From Costus lasius (lineage: Eukaryota > Streptophyta > Magnoliopsida > Zingiberales > Costaceae): a DNA stretch of 64,000 bases. This document shows positions 22,561 to 35,710 of this stretch, in pieces. A program made the translations under genes and the position numbers. Positions within the stretch are counted from its first letter, which is position 1. Each line of letters starts with the position of its first letter. Below the pieces are notes generated by a model. It did no database searches and was not told the DNA's origin. It saw nothing but the letters and a program-made list of their open reading frames with translations. Where the stretch lies: contig CM050446.2 in assembly GCA_027563935.2 (NCBI GenBank), forward strand, positions 122,280,499 to 122,344,498. The letters run 5' to 3'.

Positions 22561-23705
22561 GGTATTCCCATCGTGGACAGGGTGTCCATCATTGTGGATA
22601 CCAGAAATTTAACCCTAATTCTGATGAAATTAGGGTTCTCACTTAGTATCCCCATCGTGGACAGAGTGTCCATCATTGTGGATACTGACAATTTAACCCT
22701 AATTCTGATGAAATTAGGGTTCCCACTTGTATCCCCATCGTGGACAGAGTGTCCATCATTGTGGATACTAACAATTTAACCCTAATTCTGATGAAATTAG
22801 GGTTCTCCTTGGTATCCTCATCGTGAACAGAGTATCCATCATCGTGGATACTAGTAATTTAACCCAAATTCTAATGAAATTAGGGTTCCCCCTTGGTATC
22901 CCCATCGTGGACAGGGTGTCCATCATCGTGTATACAGGCAATGTAGCCCTGTTTCTTTTGAAATTAGGGTTTTCCCTTGGTATCCTATCATGGACAAGGT
23001 GTCCATCATCGTGGATACAGTCAATGTAGCCCTGTTTCTTTTGATAATAGGGTTCCCTCTTAGTATCCTATCATGGACAAGATGTCCATCATCGTGGATA
23101 TAGGCAATATAACCCTATTTTTGAAGAAATTAGGGTACAGCCTTGGTATCCCCATGGTGGACAAGTTGTCCATCATCGTAAATACAGGCAATGTAGCCAT
23201 GTTTCTGAGGAAATTAGGGTTCCCTCTTGCTATCCCCATCGTGGACTAGATATCCCTCATCGTGGCTATAGGCAATATAGCTCTGTTTCTGAGGAAATTA
23301 GGGTTCAGCTTTAGTATCCCCATCGTGGACAAGGTGTCCATCATCGTGAATACAGGCAATGTAGCCCTATTTTTGAGGAAATTAGGGTTCAGCCTTTGTA
23401 CCCTCATCGTGGACAAGGTGTCCATCATCGTAGATATAGGTAATGCGGGCCTGTTTCTTTTGAAATTAGGGTTCCCCCTTGGTATCCTATCGTGGACAAG
23501 GTGTCTATCATCGTGGATACAGGGCAATGTAGCCCTGTTTCTTTTGAAATTAGGGTTTTCCCTGGTATCCCCATCGTGGACAGAGTGTCCATTATCATGG
23601 ATACCAGCAATGTAACCCAAATTCTGATGAAATTAGGGTTCTCCCTTGGTATCCCATCGTGGACAGAGTGTCCATTATCGTTGATATCAGCAATATAACC
23701 CTGTT
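22561..23705 (+). repeat. 84-bp minisatellite array, left
   Basis: About 14 head-to-tail units of 82-85 bp. Each unit has catcgtggac, a ggtgtccatcatcgtgg block and a taaccctaat...attagggtt block. Both blocks are small palindromes: tggaca-RGG-tgtcca, and aaccctaat against attagggtt. Units vary (taaccctaattctgatg and tagccctgtttcttttg types alternate), suggesting higher-order mixing. It is inverted relative to 45795-46545. Confidence 0.95.
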
Positions 23706-23928
23706 TCTACTTAATACATAACCTAATACAGTTTACTTTTTATAGTTTTCAAATATTTTCAACAATATAAGCTCCTAAAATACGAGTTCCAATGAAAGTT
23801 CAAGTGATGGTAGTAGTAGCACAAGCTCTGACGCACGTGCTGACACAAGTAGATGTTAGGTTAAATACAATACATGTGTTAGAAAGCCAGCTAAGTCCCC
23901 AAAGAAGAAGGAAGAACCTCGACGGCGC
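23706..23928 (+). other. Leader of the Ulp1-like gene
   Basis: Short AT-rich stretch between the minisatellite and the first recognisable coding exon. The frame upstream of 23929 (KPAKSPKKKEEPRRR) is basic and could be the real N-terminus of the captured gene, but stops interrupt it further up. Confidence 0.35.
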
Positions 23929-26149
23929 ATGCCTAGGTTCTCAATGCATCGAATGAATAAATTTTTATCTGGATTACCACAAGGGACAAGGATTAAGGAC
24001 ATTCTGTCTACAACTCCTTTTGGCCATTTGGTTCAAGAGCTAGCAATTCAACTGGATTCTATTGCAGTAGAGTATTTGGTATCCAACTGGGACAAGGATA
24101 GGAAGGGATTTAATGTGAATGATAATTTTATAGAATTCACAGTTTCAGATATCGCAGTCATCCTAGGACTACCAAGAGGAGGGGAATTGATAGACTTTGA
24201 TTAGTTTAGTGCGTCCCTCTTTTACACTAAGGAATTTAAAGGGAAGAGAATAACGTGCTTAATATTGGAAAGTAAGCTACGGAGGACCTTTGAAGAGGAA
24301 GATAAAATAAATAAAGGTTACCTTGAAAAGAGAGCAGTTGTTCTAGATCTACTGTAGATATTCTGTACATTTTTATTTAGTAGAATAAGTTATAGCTTAG
24401 ACAGCTTTTTAGTAGATGTTATTGAAAACCTATCCAAGGTCGCACAATATGATTGGGCTGAAGCAATATAATGTTATATGACCGACGAGGTGACAAAGTG
24501 TAAAGAGAAGGAAAAGCCCAGTGGATTCTCTAGGTGCGCCATTGTGCTCTGTGTAAGTTTTCTTCAATTGAAAATATATAGAATTTATGGTAATTTGAAT
24601 AATATAATTATATTTAACATAATGTCCCCCTTGCAAGTTTGGTTGTATGAGCACTGTACGTTGTACAATGAGTATAGGGAAGATGGGTTTGAGGGTATAT
24701 ACCCTCGCCTATTCCGATGGTCCAAAGTGAAAATGGGTCAAAGGGGGACTTATCATAAACATACTCAGCAAATGAAATTTAACATGGTATGCTTGCTAAT
24801 TGTATGAGATAATTGTTTGTTACTTCGTTGACTAATCATGTTGTTAATATGCGCATATCATTTTTGACTTGATTCCCGATGCACATGAGATGGTGGCTTA
24901 TCATTTAGCACTAGCACATGGGGATGATGTAGATGTGCTTCTGACTCATGCTGAAGAGGCAGAATAGTATGCTGAAGAGTAGGAAGCAATCACGTCATTC
25001 TATAGAGACACTGTAAGTTATTGACATGTTAATTTCCTATTCATACTTATATTGTAATTTATGGAACTAAAAGTGCTTAATGGCCTTATTTATTAGGTAA
25101 ATAAGATGGAAGCTAGAATTGATGAGCTTCTTAAAGAGAATGAGACACTAAAAGCAGAATTGCATAAGAATCTAAAGGTAAGTCCCCCCTTTGTTATGTT
25201 ATATTTAATGGTTACCTGATTGTCTTATATGTTGAAGGGTCTGAATGATATATTTTGGTTACTCGATTGTTAGGTAAATAACCTTTCTACACATGTAGAG
25301 GAGCTTATTCAGGAGATTAATACCCTGAGGGCCCGCATTTATGAGCTACTTCAGGAAAACCATGATCTGAAGGAGTTAGTAAGTTTGTTTATATTTAAGA
25401 TCTTGCATTTAATAACTTTGTTTGTGACAATGATACAATGTGTGATAAGTTCATCTGTTACATTGTTAGGTGAATAAGTTGGAAACACGCATTGCTGAAC
25501 AGCTTGCCGAGAATAATAATCTGAAGCAGGCTGCACAATTGCAGAGTTTTGAGTTTGCTGTAAAGCTGCAGAGTCTTTCGGCAGAGAATAAGGGTCAGAA
25601 GGATTCTTCAGACCTAGCTAGTCAGCTGACCAAAGCTTACTATGAAACACAGATAAACCAACTATTTGAAGAAATAAGTAGTTTGAAAGAGGCTACAGTA
25701 CTGCAGCATGATAAATTCAATAAAAGAATTATGGAGATAGTCGAAGAGAACAATAAGCTTAAAGAACAAGTGAAAGTTGTCTTAGAGGGGCAGGAGGAGA
25801 AGGATGATGCAGGCAGTTGGGGTGACAATGATGTCACACCAAGGCCAGATATTTTCTCCACTAGCCAAGTGCAAGGTAAGAGCCAAGTGCAAGGCATGAG
25901 CCAATTTAAAGGGAAGAGACATAGGAAAATGTCAAGGGCACTATCAAGCCCATATACACAAGGGAGAAAAAAGCCCAAAGTAATTGCGCTAGTGGTCATG
26001 GACGAGAATGCACCTGATCTTATCCACGAAGATAAGGTAACTCTCACGAATTGACCACATTTTTATTTATTATTTTAGGTGGTTAGTTATGTTCACACAC
26101 AAGTTTTTTCTCTTCAGTACATGCATAGGAAAGATTATATTGGACGCGA

Positions 26150-27643
26150 TTATGTGTCCGCAAGTGCACGAATTTATCGAAGTAATAAATAGATTATCGT
26201 TCCCAATGAGGATCTGGCGGTCAAGTACCGATCATACGATCGATCTATAGCTAGATGATTCAAATGGTGTTTTTGTTTGGAAGCTTCTAGTATGAGAAAA
26301 CAAAAAGGTAGTTTTTAGGGTTTAAATCAATATGCAAAAGGTTAGGACTTGGGGTTTCACCACACTGACAATTATGAATTATAGTAAAATAAAATCTTTA
26401 AAAAGAAAATTATAGTGTTGAAAGGGATTTTTCCTAAGGTACAGATTACCTCCTCCCAAAGCGTAATCTAGTATCTATTCATATCAATCCCCCACTCTCG
26501 TGACAATTAATATGAATAGACCCATTAAGTTCTGTATTGGATTCGTAAGTTTGAAAAAAATAGTTCCGTCATTGCAAGAAGGACCGGGTTGCGATTCACC
26601 TCCCGGTCCTTCTCGTAGCGTCTAAGACGTAAACATACCTGATCAGAGTAAATCACGTAAAACATAATTCTAATCAAATCAACTCTGTAATAATCATGAC
26701 AAGAGTAAAAATATAAAGTTTAATTCATGAATGTCAATGGGCTACACTCCTAATCCCAAAAATAAGTTTACACACTCATGTTCAAAGCAAACAGCATGTT
26801 CATCGATGAAAATTTCATGAAAACTCAATAAGATTACAAGAAAACACTAGAAAGGTAATTGGAAATCCTTATCCTTGATCTAGAGATGAAGATGCAATAT
26901 CCAATTCCTCCTTTGCGTGATCTTCTTGCTAGAATTTTGCCCATAAAGTTGATTTTTGCCCCAGCCGCCGCCTCTGTTCATGTTCGTGCGTAGAAGCCCC
27001 CCTTAAACCCTCCAAAATCATTCCTTTTATAGTTTAATCAGTGTAGAACTCATCTAGGAAGGTTTCTGCAAAGTTTGGTTCAATTCCGACTCGATTCGGG
27101 GTTGAATTGAGTGAAAAACGTGAAGGGGCGGAAAAACTCACGGGCGGTGAACTATTTACAGCCACGAGTGTGAATTTTTCTGTTTTTGCACATAAGTGTT
27201 TTCACAGCCCGTGAATATATTCACGGCCACGGGTGTGAAAGTTGCGTTTGACCTCCGTTTTGCTCCAAATTTGATGTACGACCTCATCTTTTCATCACGA
27301 ATCACCCCATGGTATTAAAACTCATAAAATCCATCATTTTGAGTCATATTCACGGCCCATGAAAAATTCACAGGTACAATTGTGAATATTGCGTCTGGCC
27401 TCCGTTCCACTCCAAATTTGATGTGTGACCTCTCAATTTTCTCAGAAACTATGCTATGGCCTTAAAACTCACAAAATCTATCATTTTTATGCCATTTTAC
27501 CTGGATTTTTAAAAAAACCAAAAAAAGTAAAGATTTTATATAAATTGAAGTAAAAACACTAAAAATTAATATAAAATCATAAAATAAGTCCAAAATATCA
27601 TATAAAATACAGACAAAAATATGATGTAAATGTAACTCATCGA
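26150..27643 (-). repeat. 3' LTR of gypsy A (left copy)
   Basis: About 1.49 kb, direct repeat of 31487-33006 with scattered substitutions and small indels (the right copy has an extra segment around 31870-31920). Both contain repeated cacgggc/gcccgtga blocks. Confidence 0.88.
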
Positions 27644-29848
27644 AATACCCTAGACTTAAAGTTTTACTTGTCCTCAAGCAATATTCTGATATGTATGGCG
27701 AATGTAAAGATAAGGGGGCACTCATTTTTTATTTTCTCCTTAATAATGTCCTTAGTCCACAATTTAAGCAATCAATTTATCATAACTTAAGTAATTTAAG
27801 AAAAATCAAAATAGAAATTAATTCTCAAGAGTTCTCAATCCAAGAAGTATAAAATTCATGATTCATGTCATAACATTCAATCTTCACGTACGAAGTATCA
27901 ACTACTCTCATCTTAATAAATCCACTTCACTTAACAGATAAAATTTTTACTTCAAGAATTTCAATGATGTTAAAGATAAGAGACTTTTAATGCAATTTGG
28001 TCTTTAAACGGTTATGCGCACTTTCCTATTAGCATCATAACATTGTTTAAAGTATACCACAGAGCAGTATAATTTAACTCATAGTTTCAATCTTAAAGTA
28101 GCGGAGTTGTCCACTTAACCTACAACTCCCTCTTTTTCTATGCTTTTTATTCTTTTCTCCTTTTTTATTCTTCAATTTTTTTATTTTTGGAGAGAGCCAG
28201 TCATGGATATGGTACTTAAATCGTTATCGATCTTTCCACATAAGGGATAAATATTTAGTTTTAAGATTTTCCCTTTATTACTTGATCGCAACATACTTAA
28301 AGTATGCCAATTCATAGTACAACATAACTCATGACTTTAGATTCCTCAACCAAAGGAGTTCGAGTAAGTCTCTGTTAAAGAAATATCACTAATTTTCTAT
28401 TCATAAAAAGTTTTCCATCAAGCAAAGTTAGATAAATTAAATTTCAAGAATAAAAATACGATGCAGTGGCTCATGAATGTATAACAATTCACATATGTAT
28501 TTTATCAATACCAGAATTGAATTTACTCAACAATTTAAGACTACATAAAATTTTAAAAATTCCCTAAGTCATCAAATCAAATACTCAAAATGTTTCCTAA
28601 GTTCAGAATTAAGGATAAAACAAATTTAATTATCCTTAACAATCATAAACATTCAAAATATATACATATAAAGCTCGAATACAATCAAAATACATGAAGA
28701 CACCCTAGACTTAAATTGTTGCATATACTATATCAATTAATTCACAATTATCAATGAAAACCAAACATGCATCATCCCACAAAGAAAAGTATGCATCGTC
28801 CTTGATGTATAAAATACTCACAGAGATTAATCGATTCCTCGATGTATAAAATATTCACAGAGATTAATCGATTTCAGTATCTTCAGAATCCTCCTCCTCA
28901 TCTCTAGTCCGCTATGTAGAAGGTCCCAGAAGATGCTACTGCAAAAGATCCTCTATCGCGCAAAGAGTCTCGAATGTCCTCGTCTGGTCTCGCTTCAGGC
29001 GCGATATATGATCACGCATCCTTTGCTGCTCCGCTCGCATCTAATGTAATGTTGCCTCAATCGAGGCGGCAATGGAAGGTCTAGCTGTTGCAGACGGTCC
29101 AGCAGAAGTAAATGGCTCGACTGGAGGCACAATCTCTGAAGTCTATCTAAAACGCAAATGAACAGTAGCTGCAAGAGAAAACTTGTCCAAGAATCGAGAG
29201 AAATCCACTCATTGTCAACAAAATCCAAAGCAAATCGATGGTAGAAATTCTCCAGACTGATAAGGAAACTAAAGATTTCACTAGCAAGGAGTTTACTCAT
29301 AGATTTGGATGGATTTCCGGCTGGAATCAAGCGTCGGCGGCAAAACTGCATTCTTGAAGTCGTTCGGCACTTCTCCATAAAATCTAGCTGAAAGCTCATC
29401 GGAGAATCAACGGAAAGGCCCGCCACTGATGGAGGAAGGTTTAGAAGAGATGATTCGTCACCTAAGGTGGAGAGAATAGACGAGAAATCGGGTTTTCATG
29501 GTCTGTAAGCTATTCACGACTACGGCCGTGAATGTTTATGTGACTTAAATCCCTTTTGCAAAATAAAACTCACAGCCCGTGAGTGACTCACGACCGTGAC
29601 CATGAAACTTTCTATGAACTTTTAGCCTTCTCGTGTTTTCTTCAGACGTAGCATTCACTGCCCGTGAGGGACTCACGGCCACACCCGTGAATGTCTCGTA
29701 TGGCACCTGTTCTTTATGTAAAAATTTTCAAAAATTTCCTGCACATAAAATAACTTATTAAAAGATTTTCCATCAATAAAAATTTAAAGAAAATCAAAAA
29801 CCAAAACTAAGAGTAGTAAAAGTCACAAATTTAGGTTGTTTAAGGTCA
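27644..29848 (-). other. Gypsy A interior, 3' part without recognisable coding
   Basis: AT-rich. I see no RT, RNase H or integrase motif on the minus strand. A 143-codon minus frame (29426-28995) matches nothing I recognise. Short cacggcc/ccgtga motifs like those in the LTRs recur at 29510-29700. Confidence 0.6.
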
Positions 29849-31202
29849 TTAACATGACCATAGCTTCATGTCATGTGGAGTTAGTGAATCAATGGCATAG
29901 TAGAGAGCATATAGTCTTTTGCTTTTCCTCCGTCTTAAGAGTGTGCCCACCAAAGTATATATCCAGTAAAACAGGTGAATCCATGTCGTAGTGGCCAGTA
30001 CATACATACAAAAATGAAAATTAAAGTCATACAAAGAATACCTAATAATTTTTCTGCATTTATCCAAGAATAATATCATGTGTTCTTCCTTTAGATTTAT
30101 ATCAGCAGTTGGAAGAAAATTGGAATTAAAATCAAAGAGTTCATACCTTGGATTTATCAAGAAGTTTTCAAATTTTATTTTGGATTTTTCACTTACCGCA
30201 ATGTCAATATGATTATGTATCTCATGTGTTATCATCTTTTGGGTACCTGTAGTTGGATTTGAATCAAATAATATTTCAGCTACCTCATCATCATTATCTT
30301 CTTTATCATCTCTTATATCATCTATCATGCAAATTTCTAATGATTTTTTTTGGAGAAAAGAATTGATGGTTCGTATAGTGGTGGTGGTGTAATATACACA
30401 GTATCCTCTTCCATATCTTTCTCCTCAATTAGGTATTCCATCCTCACACTATCAAATTCATCCCCATCTATCATGCTAGTTCTTACATGGGGATCCTTAA
30501 ATTCATCATCCTTCTTCTCACAAGACTCCAAAAGTTCAAATTTCTTTTCAAATATGTCCCAAGTATTTGTGTTGCAATGCACTATGTTATGTGAGAGGGG
30601 ACTAGATGGCTGATAAAGTGCTAAGGAGGGGTTAATGGGGGGTAATTAGAATTTTTAAAATCATCAAAATTTGAAGAAGTTAAATCATAATCCGTGACTG
30701 GAGTTATAACTAATGATTATTCCAACTCAGTAAAATTCTCAAATTCATCCTAGATTCCTTCCTCTATGTTATTTTTATTAGTGCCATAAATCATACTATG
30801 AAATTCCTCACTTTGTTTGGTCATATCAGCTATAGAGTTTTCAAGCATGGTTTCTAAGTTGGATTGTTGAGGTTTACTAAAGTTTGATTGTGGAATAAAT
30901 GTTGGGTCGTTCTGATAAAGCAAGTTTTGATGGTTTTCCCAACTTGGATTATAAGTACTAGGGCATGTGTTAAAGGATGCAGGAATCCCTAATTGATATT
31001 CAGTATAATGATGCCCATGATATCCACAAATATTACAAGTAATAGATTTCAACATGGAATATTGCATGCTTAAATAATCACTTTGTTGAGTAAAGGAATT
31101 TACCTTTGCTGCAAGTGATTGTAATGCATCCGTGCCATATCCTCTTGTCATTATCGGTGGCACATACCTCTGATTTGACCATTGACATTGGTTAAACATC
31201 AT
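29849..31202 (-). pseudogene. Gypsy A gag-like remnants
   Basis: The minus-strand frame 31202-30750 has SLAAKVNSF, a CCHC-like CNICGYHGHHYTEYQ and Asn/Pro/Gln-rich NDPTFIPQSNF, matching the layout of the element B gag C-terminus (39485-39078). The frame 30582-30337 has ITPPPLYEPSILF, the counterpart of YIPPLPYKPPILF before the element B protease. The last frame (30328-29849) is acidic and ends with one hydrophobic stretch (FCMYVLATTTWIHLFYWIYTLVG cannot be assigned further). The capsid part of gag and the protease active site are missing. Probably never autonomous in this form. Confidence 0.6.
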
Positions 31203-31486
31203 ATTTGCAATAAAATTCAGAAAAACAAAGTGTAAAATAAGAAATGCAAAACAAAGCTTAAAATATCTAGTCTAGTGATTTCTGACATGAGTTCTCCTGT
31301 TCATACATTGTTTTAATCCAAAAAGAGAAAAATAGCTTAAACTAACTATAAAGAAAAAGAATGCAAAAAAGAAATAAAAATAAAAATAAAAATAAAAAAA
31401 TAAAAATAAAATAAAATGTCTAGTCTATAAATCTCACGATTAAATCGATATTGGCTGGCCTAATCTCTGGCAACGGAACTAAAAAC

Positions 31487-33006
31487 TTAATGTGTTTGCA
31501 AGTGTACGAATTTATCGAAGTAATAAATAGATTATCGTTCCCAACGAGGATCTGGCGGTCAAGTACCGATTACACGATCGATCTATAGCTAGACAATTCA
31601 AATTGTGTTTTTGTTTGGAAGCTTCTAGTATAAGAAAACAAAAAGGTAGTTTTTAGCATTTAAATCATTATGCAAAAGGTCAGGACTCAGGGTTTCACCA
31701 CACTACAATTATGAATTATAGAAAAATAAATTCTTTAAAAAGAAAATTATAGCGTTGAAAGGGATTTTTCCTAAGGTACAGATTACCTCCTCTCGAAGCG
31801 TAATCCGGTATCTATTCATATCAATCCCCTACTCTCGTGACAATTAACATGAATAGACCCATTAAGTTCCATGAAAAATTATGAAATCCTTCAAACGAAT
31901 CCAATGTGCTCTCATGATTAGATTCGTAGGTTTGAAAACAATAGTTCCGACATTGTGATTCACCTCCCGGTCCTTCTCGCAATGTCTAAGATGTAAACAT
32001 ACTTGATCAGAGTAAATCATGTAAATAAACACAATTCTAATCAAATCAACTCTATAATAAACATGACAAGAGTAAAAATATAAAGTTTAATTCATGAATG
32101 TTAGTGGGCTACACCCCTAATCCCGAAAATAAGTTTACACGCTCATATTCTAAGCAAATAGCATGTTCATCGATAAAAAGTATATGAAAACTCAATAAGA
32201 TTACAAGAAAACACTAGAAAGGTAATTAAAAATCCTTATCCTCGATCTGGAGATGAAGATGAAATATCCAATTCCTCCTTGTGTGATCTTCTTGCTCAAA
32301 TTTTGCCCAGAAAGTTGATTTTCGCCTTAGTCGTCGTCTCTTTTCGTGTTCATGCATAAAAGCCCCCTTAAACCGTCCAAAATCCTTCTTTTTATAGTTT
32401 AATCAGTGTAGAACCCATCTAGGAAGGCTTCTGCAAAGTTTGGTTCAATTCTGACTCGATTCAAAGTCGAATCGAGTGAAAGACATGAAGGGGCAGAAAA
32501 ACTCACGGGCGGTGAACTGTTTACGGCCACGGGTGTGAATTTTTCTGTTTCTACACATAAGTGTTTTCACAGCCCGTGAATATATTCACGGCCATGGGTG
32601 TGAAAGTTGCATTTGACCTCCGTTTTGCTCCAAATTTGACGTATGGCCTCGTCTTTTCATCACGAATCACCCCGTGACATCAAAACTTGTAAAATCCATC
32701 GTTTTGAGTCATATTCACGGCCCATGAAAGATTCACGGGTACAACCATGAATATTGTGTCTAGCCTCCATTCCACTCCAAATTTAATGTACGACCTCGTA
32801 ATTTTCTCGAGAACTGTTCTATGGCCTTAAAACTCACAAAATCCATTATTTTTATGTTATTTTACTTGTATTTTTATAAAAATCAAGAAAAGTAAAGACT
32901 CCATACAAAGTGAAGTAAAAACACTAAAAATTGGTATAAAATCATAAAATAAGCCCAAAATATTATAAAAAATACAGGTAAAATATGATATAAATGCAAC
33001 TCATCA
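31487..33006 (-). repeat. 5' LTR of gypsy A (right copy)
   Basis: About 1.52 kb. It ends actcatca next to the TSD-like cacga. Its left edge adjoins the decayed PBS at about 31460-31486. Confidence 0.88.
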
Positions 33007-33378
33007 CACGACCTATTAACACCGATAATGAAAGAAGTTATTGAAACGTTCTTGTCATGGGATTTGAAGCTTTTTCATCAACCAGATCCATGGAAAGTAC
33101 ACAAAGTGTCTATTTGCCAAGTGTTGTTCAATGAGCTAGTAAGCGATGAGGTAAGTACCATTACAGGCGGAATGCAATTTGTAGAACCCATTTAGGATGA
33201 GCTAATTCCTATCTTTATAGGTCATCGATGCCTATGCATCCCTTCTAATATCCAAGGCCAGTAAGAAAAAGTTTGAGGTTTTGGTTATATTTCCCTATTA
33301 TGCTGCAATTATAAGGCACGGAAAATGCACGCCGCGGTTGCACACGAACTAGAACATTTGCCAGCAACCCGAATAAGA

Positions 33379-35710
33379 TGTTGGGAAACCTCGGGGATAT
33401 TTACAAATTTTACATACAATACAATTACACAGCCGAAGTATATCCCCGAAACAAACCAGTCCCAAAAACCCAGTGAAGATCATCTTGCGAGGGGGTCGAC
33501 ATGATGAGAGGAGAAAGTACCTAGAACAAGAGGAGACTGATGTCGAGGTAGGCTCCCAAGCATGCACCCTCTACAGTCTCACACACACGGATGCCTCGAA
33601 TCCTCTTCTTCCACGCCCGGTGCTAGCCTCGGGAAGAAGATCCAAGACGTTGGTGCCCTTCTACAACACTTCCGCCACTTTTAAGGAGTGTTGCACCAAT
33701 GGTAGAGAAGGAAGAAAGAGACGCCACCAAGTCCAAGCACTCCTTGTGCCAAGAAGAGATGGAGAAGAAAAAGATGACTTGCGGCCACTTGATGGAAGAG
33801 GAGTTGCGCCTCTTGACTTGCACTCGCCCCTTTATTTGCTTACGCCAATTGATGTTGTATCTTGGGCTCTCGCATGCATGCTAATATATAGATGCAAGAG
33901 AGGGGCGGCAACACAAGGGGTGGAGGCGCAAAATACCATGAAGGATGCGACTAGGGTTAGGGTATGGGAACAATTAGGGTTAGGATTATGGCAAGACTCC
34001 AAGCGTATACCATAAACCCCTTTTAATCGCCTAAGACTTGCTAAATAAGTCTATCATACCTCATACACCCCAAGCATTACCATAGAGGCAAGCTTACCAT
34101 CCAAGGAACAAAGGGTTAGGCGTCTTTTACTTCCTAATGAAGCATTAGGCGCCAAGACTTCCCCATTATACCCATAGGCGCTCAATGAGGTTGACTTCTC
34201 TCTATTATACTCTTGTGGGCTCTTATCCCTTCATGACAGCTTGTTCTTGGATCTCATTGGGTAATAAGCTAGCCCAAATTTCTTTGCACAAATTGACTAA
34301 TCCAATGCAACCCTAATTCAAATGTGACCAACCATGATCAATTTCGAGTCAACCTGCCAAAAATAAAGTTTGGCTACAATAACTCTCTTCCATCTCATCA
34401 GGCCCATTGGCGCTAATGAAATCACTCAAATAGATCCGAGCTATCCAATAATTCGATCATAAGGCTTCTCGATCAATATGAGAAATAGAGTATCAAGGTG
34501 TGCGGCCCTGTAGGTTCCTCTAACGTTGGCAGTGATGAACTAAGGTCATCACAAGCAGTGCGTCGCTGCTACCCAAGTCATCGGAATAGATATCGACATC
34601 AACATCCCCATCATCGCAACTAGGTACCGATGCATTATAGTCTCTTTGCCAAACTGATATCCGATTGGACAAGTGTGTCACCACTTGTTTTCATCCAATC
34701 ATATGTTCATGACTAAATCAGGTTCTCACTTGGGTATGACCATACACTTTTAGTCATAGAACCATTAGGGGGCCCTGTGGATTTCAAGTTTCCATCAGGA
34801 AGGGGCAAATCCTCTATCTGTCCATTGACCTTCTTATAGAAAAAACTTCCTGAGCAACCCTCGTTGCTCAAGAATCCTGAGCAACCTCCCTCTAAAAAAT
34901 TCTGCGATGGTGAAAAAATTCTAAAAAAATTCCACGATGTAGTCCACGATGAGAGCTAACCATTGACACCAAGATCATAGATTTTGGATGTATCATCGAT
35001 ACAAACATTGTGGACAAAACACTATTCATGATGCATTCCGTATCCACGATATTTGTATCCATGATATCTCATCGTGGATACATCCAAAATCCATGATTTT
35101 GGTGTCCCATAGATAGCTCTCATCATGGAATTTTTTCAGAATTTTTTTACTATCGTGGAATTTTTTAGAGGGGTGTTGCTCAACTTTTCCTGAGCAGCCC
35201 CCCTGCTCAGGAAATTTTTTTCTTTTTATATGGGTCGTGACATACACAATAACAACCATTATTACTTCCCAACTACGGAGAGGTATTAGGTTGTATCAAA
35301 GCATGTCCCTAAGCATATAGAATAGTCAATGACCTCAAGTCAAAGGATCAATGCATCTCCTGTCACTTGTGAGGATGACTCATGACACCAAGTCATCGCA
35401 TCACATCAGGTCGTTCTAGTATATCTACCACTGATATACCCATATGTCTGTGTTAACACCTCGTGCCTAACCTGCTCATATACCAGTCTCATATGTACTA
35501 GAGCTGTCTCATATCCACTCAGGTATTTGACTGGGGACAAGAGCTTGAGTACATATCCAATCTGTCTCCAGGGACATTATCATGTAGAACACAATCGCAG
35601 ATGTAAACTAAGCATGATAACGATAATGCCAGAATGATATATAAGAAATATCAATGTCAAGTAGAATAAAAGATAGACCAAAACTAGGTATCAGGGCATA
35701 AACACCAACA
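33379..35710 (+). mobile_element. Probable solo LTR E inside the Ulp1-like gene
   Basis: 2.33 kb, starting TGTTGG and ending CCAACA (perfect 6-bp inverted ends). Flanks are taaga (33374-33378) and tgaga (35711-35715), a near TSD. Ulp1-like coding lies on both sides (CTPRL before, MRYFKRLFCPIN after). No internal protein domain is present, so a solo LTR is the simplest reading; the strand is arbitrary. It contains the foldback at 34847-35213. The long plus-strand frame at 33473-34015 has no recognisable domain. Confidence 0.65.
34847..35213. mobile_element. Foldback MITE-like element nested in LTR E
   Basis: The two halves are inverted copies of about 170 bp. The ends read ttcctgagca on both strands, followed by ctctaaaaaattc, aaaaaattc and gagagct blocks, then a shared aa[a/t]tc[a/c]at...ttttggatgta core. 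It carries several tccacgat / atcgtgga motifs. No convincing TSD was found (flanks gaaaaaac and attttttt). Confidence 0.75.

Larger units (their letters stand above)
26150..33006 (-). mobile_element. Athila/Tat-like gypsy element A, non-autonomous, minus strand
   Basis: Long LTRs: about 31487-33006 (5' LTR in element sense) and 26150-27643 (3' LTR). Flanks cgcga (26145-26149) and cacga (33007-33011) look like a TSD with one change. Removing the element restores the Ulp1-like reading GRDLLTP. In element sense the PBS side reads AGTTCCGTTGCCAGAGA, a decayed form of the tRNA-Asp-type PBS of Athila/Tat elements. The 3' side has GAGGACAAG...AAGTCTAGGG before the LTR, typical of this group. The interior has only gag-like remnants; no RT or integrase motif was found. 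Confidence 0.85.

Noticed and set aside
22561..23705. CRISPR-like array
   Set aside because: Units are contiguous, 84 bp, without unique spacers, and lie inside a plant transposon.
29849..30328. Possible envelope-like gene in gypsy A (one hydrophobic segment)
   Set aside because: A single hydrophobic stretch in a decayed element, no signal peptide or family match; position also fits gag-protease linker remnants.
33473..34015. 180-codon frame with basic and cysteine-containing segments
   Set aside because: Inside likely solo LTR E; no recognisable domain.
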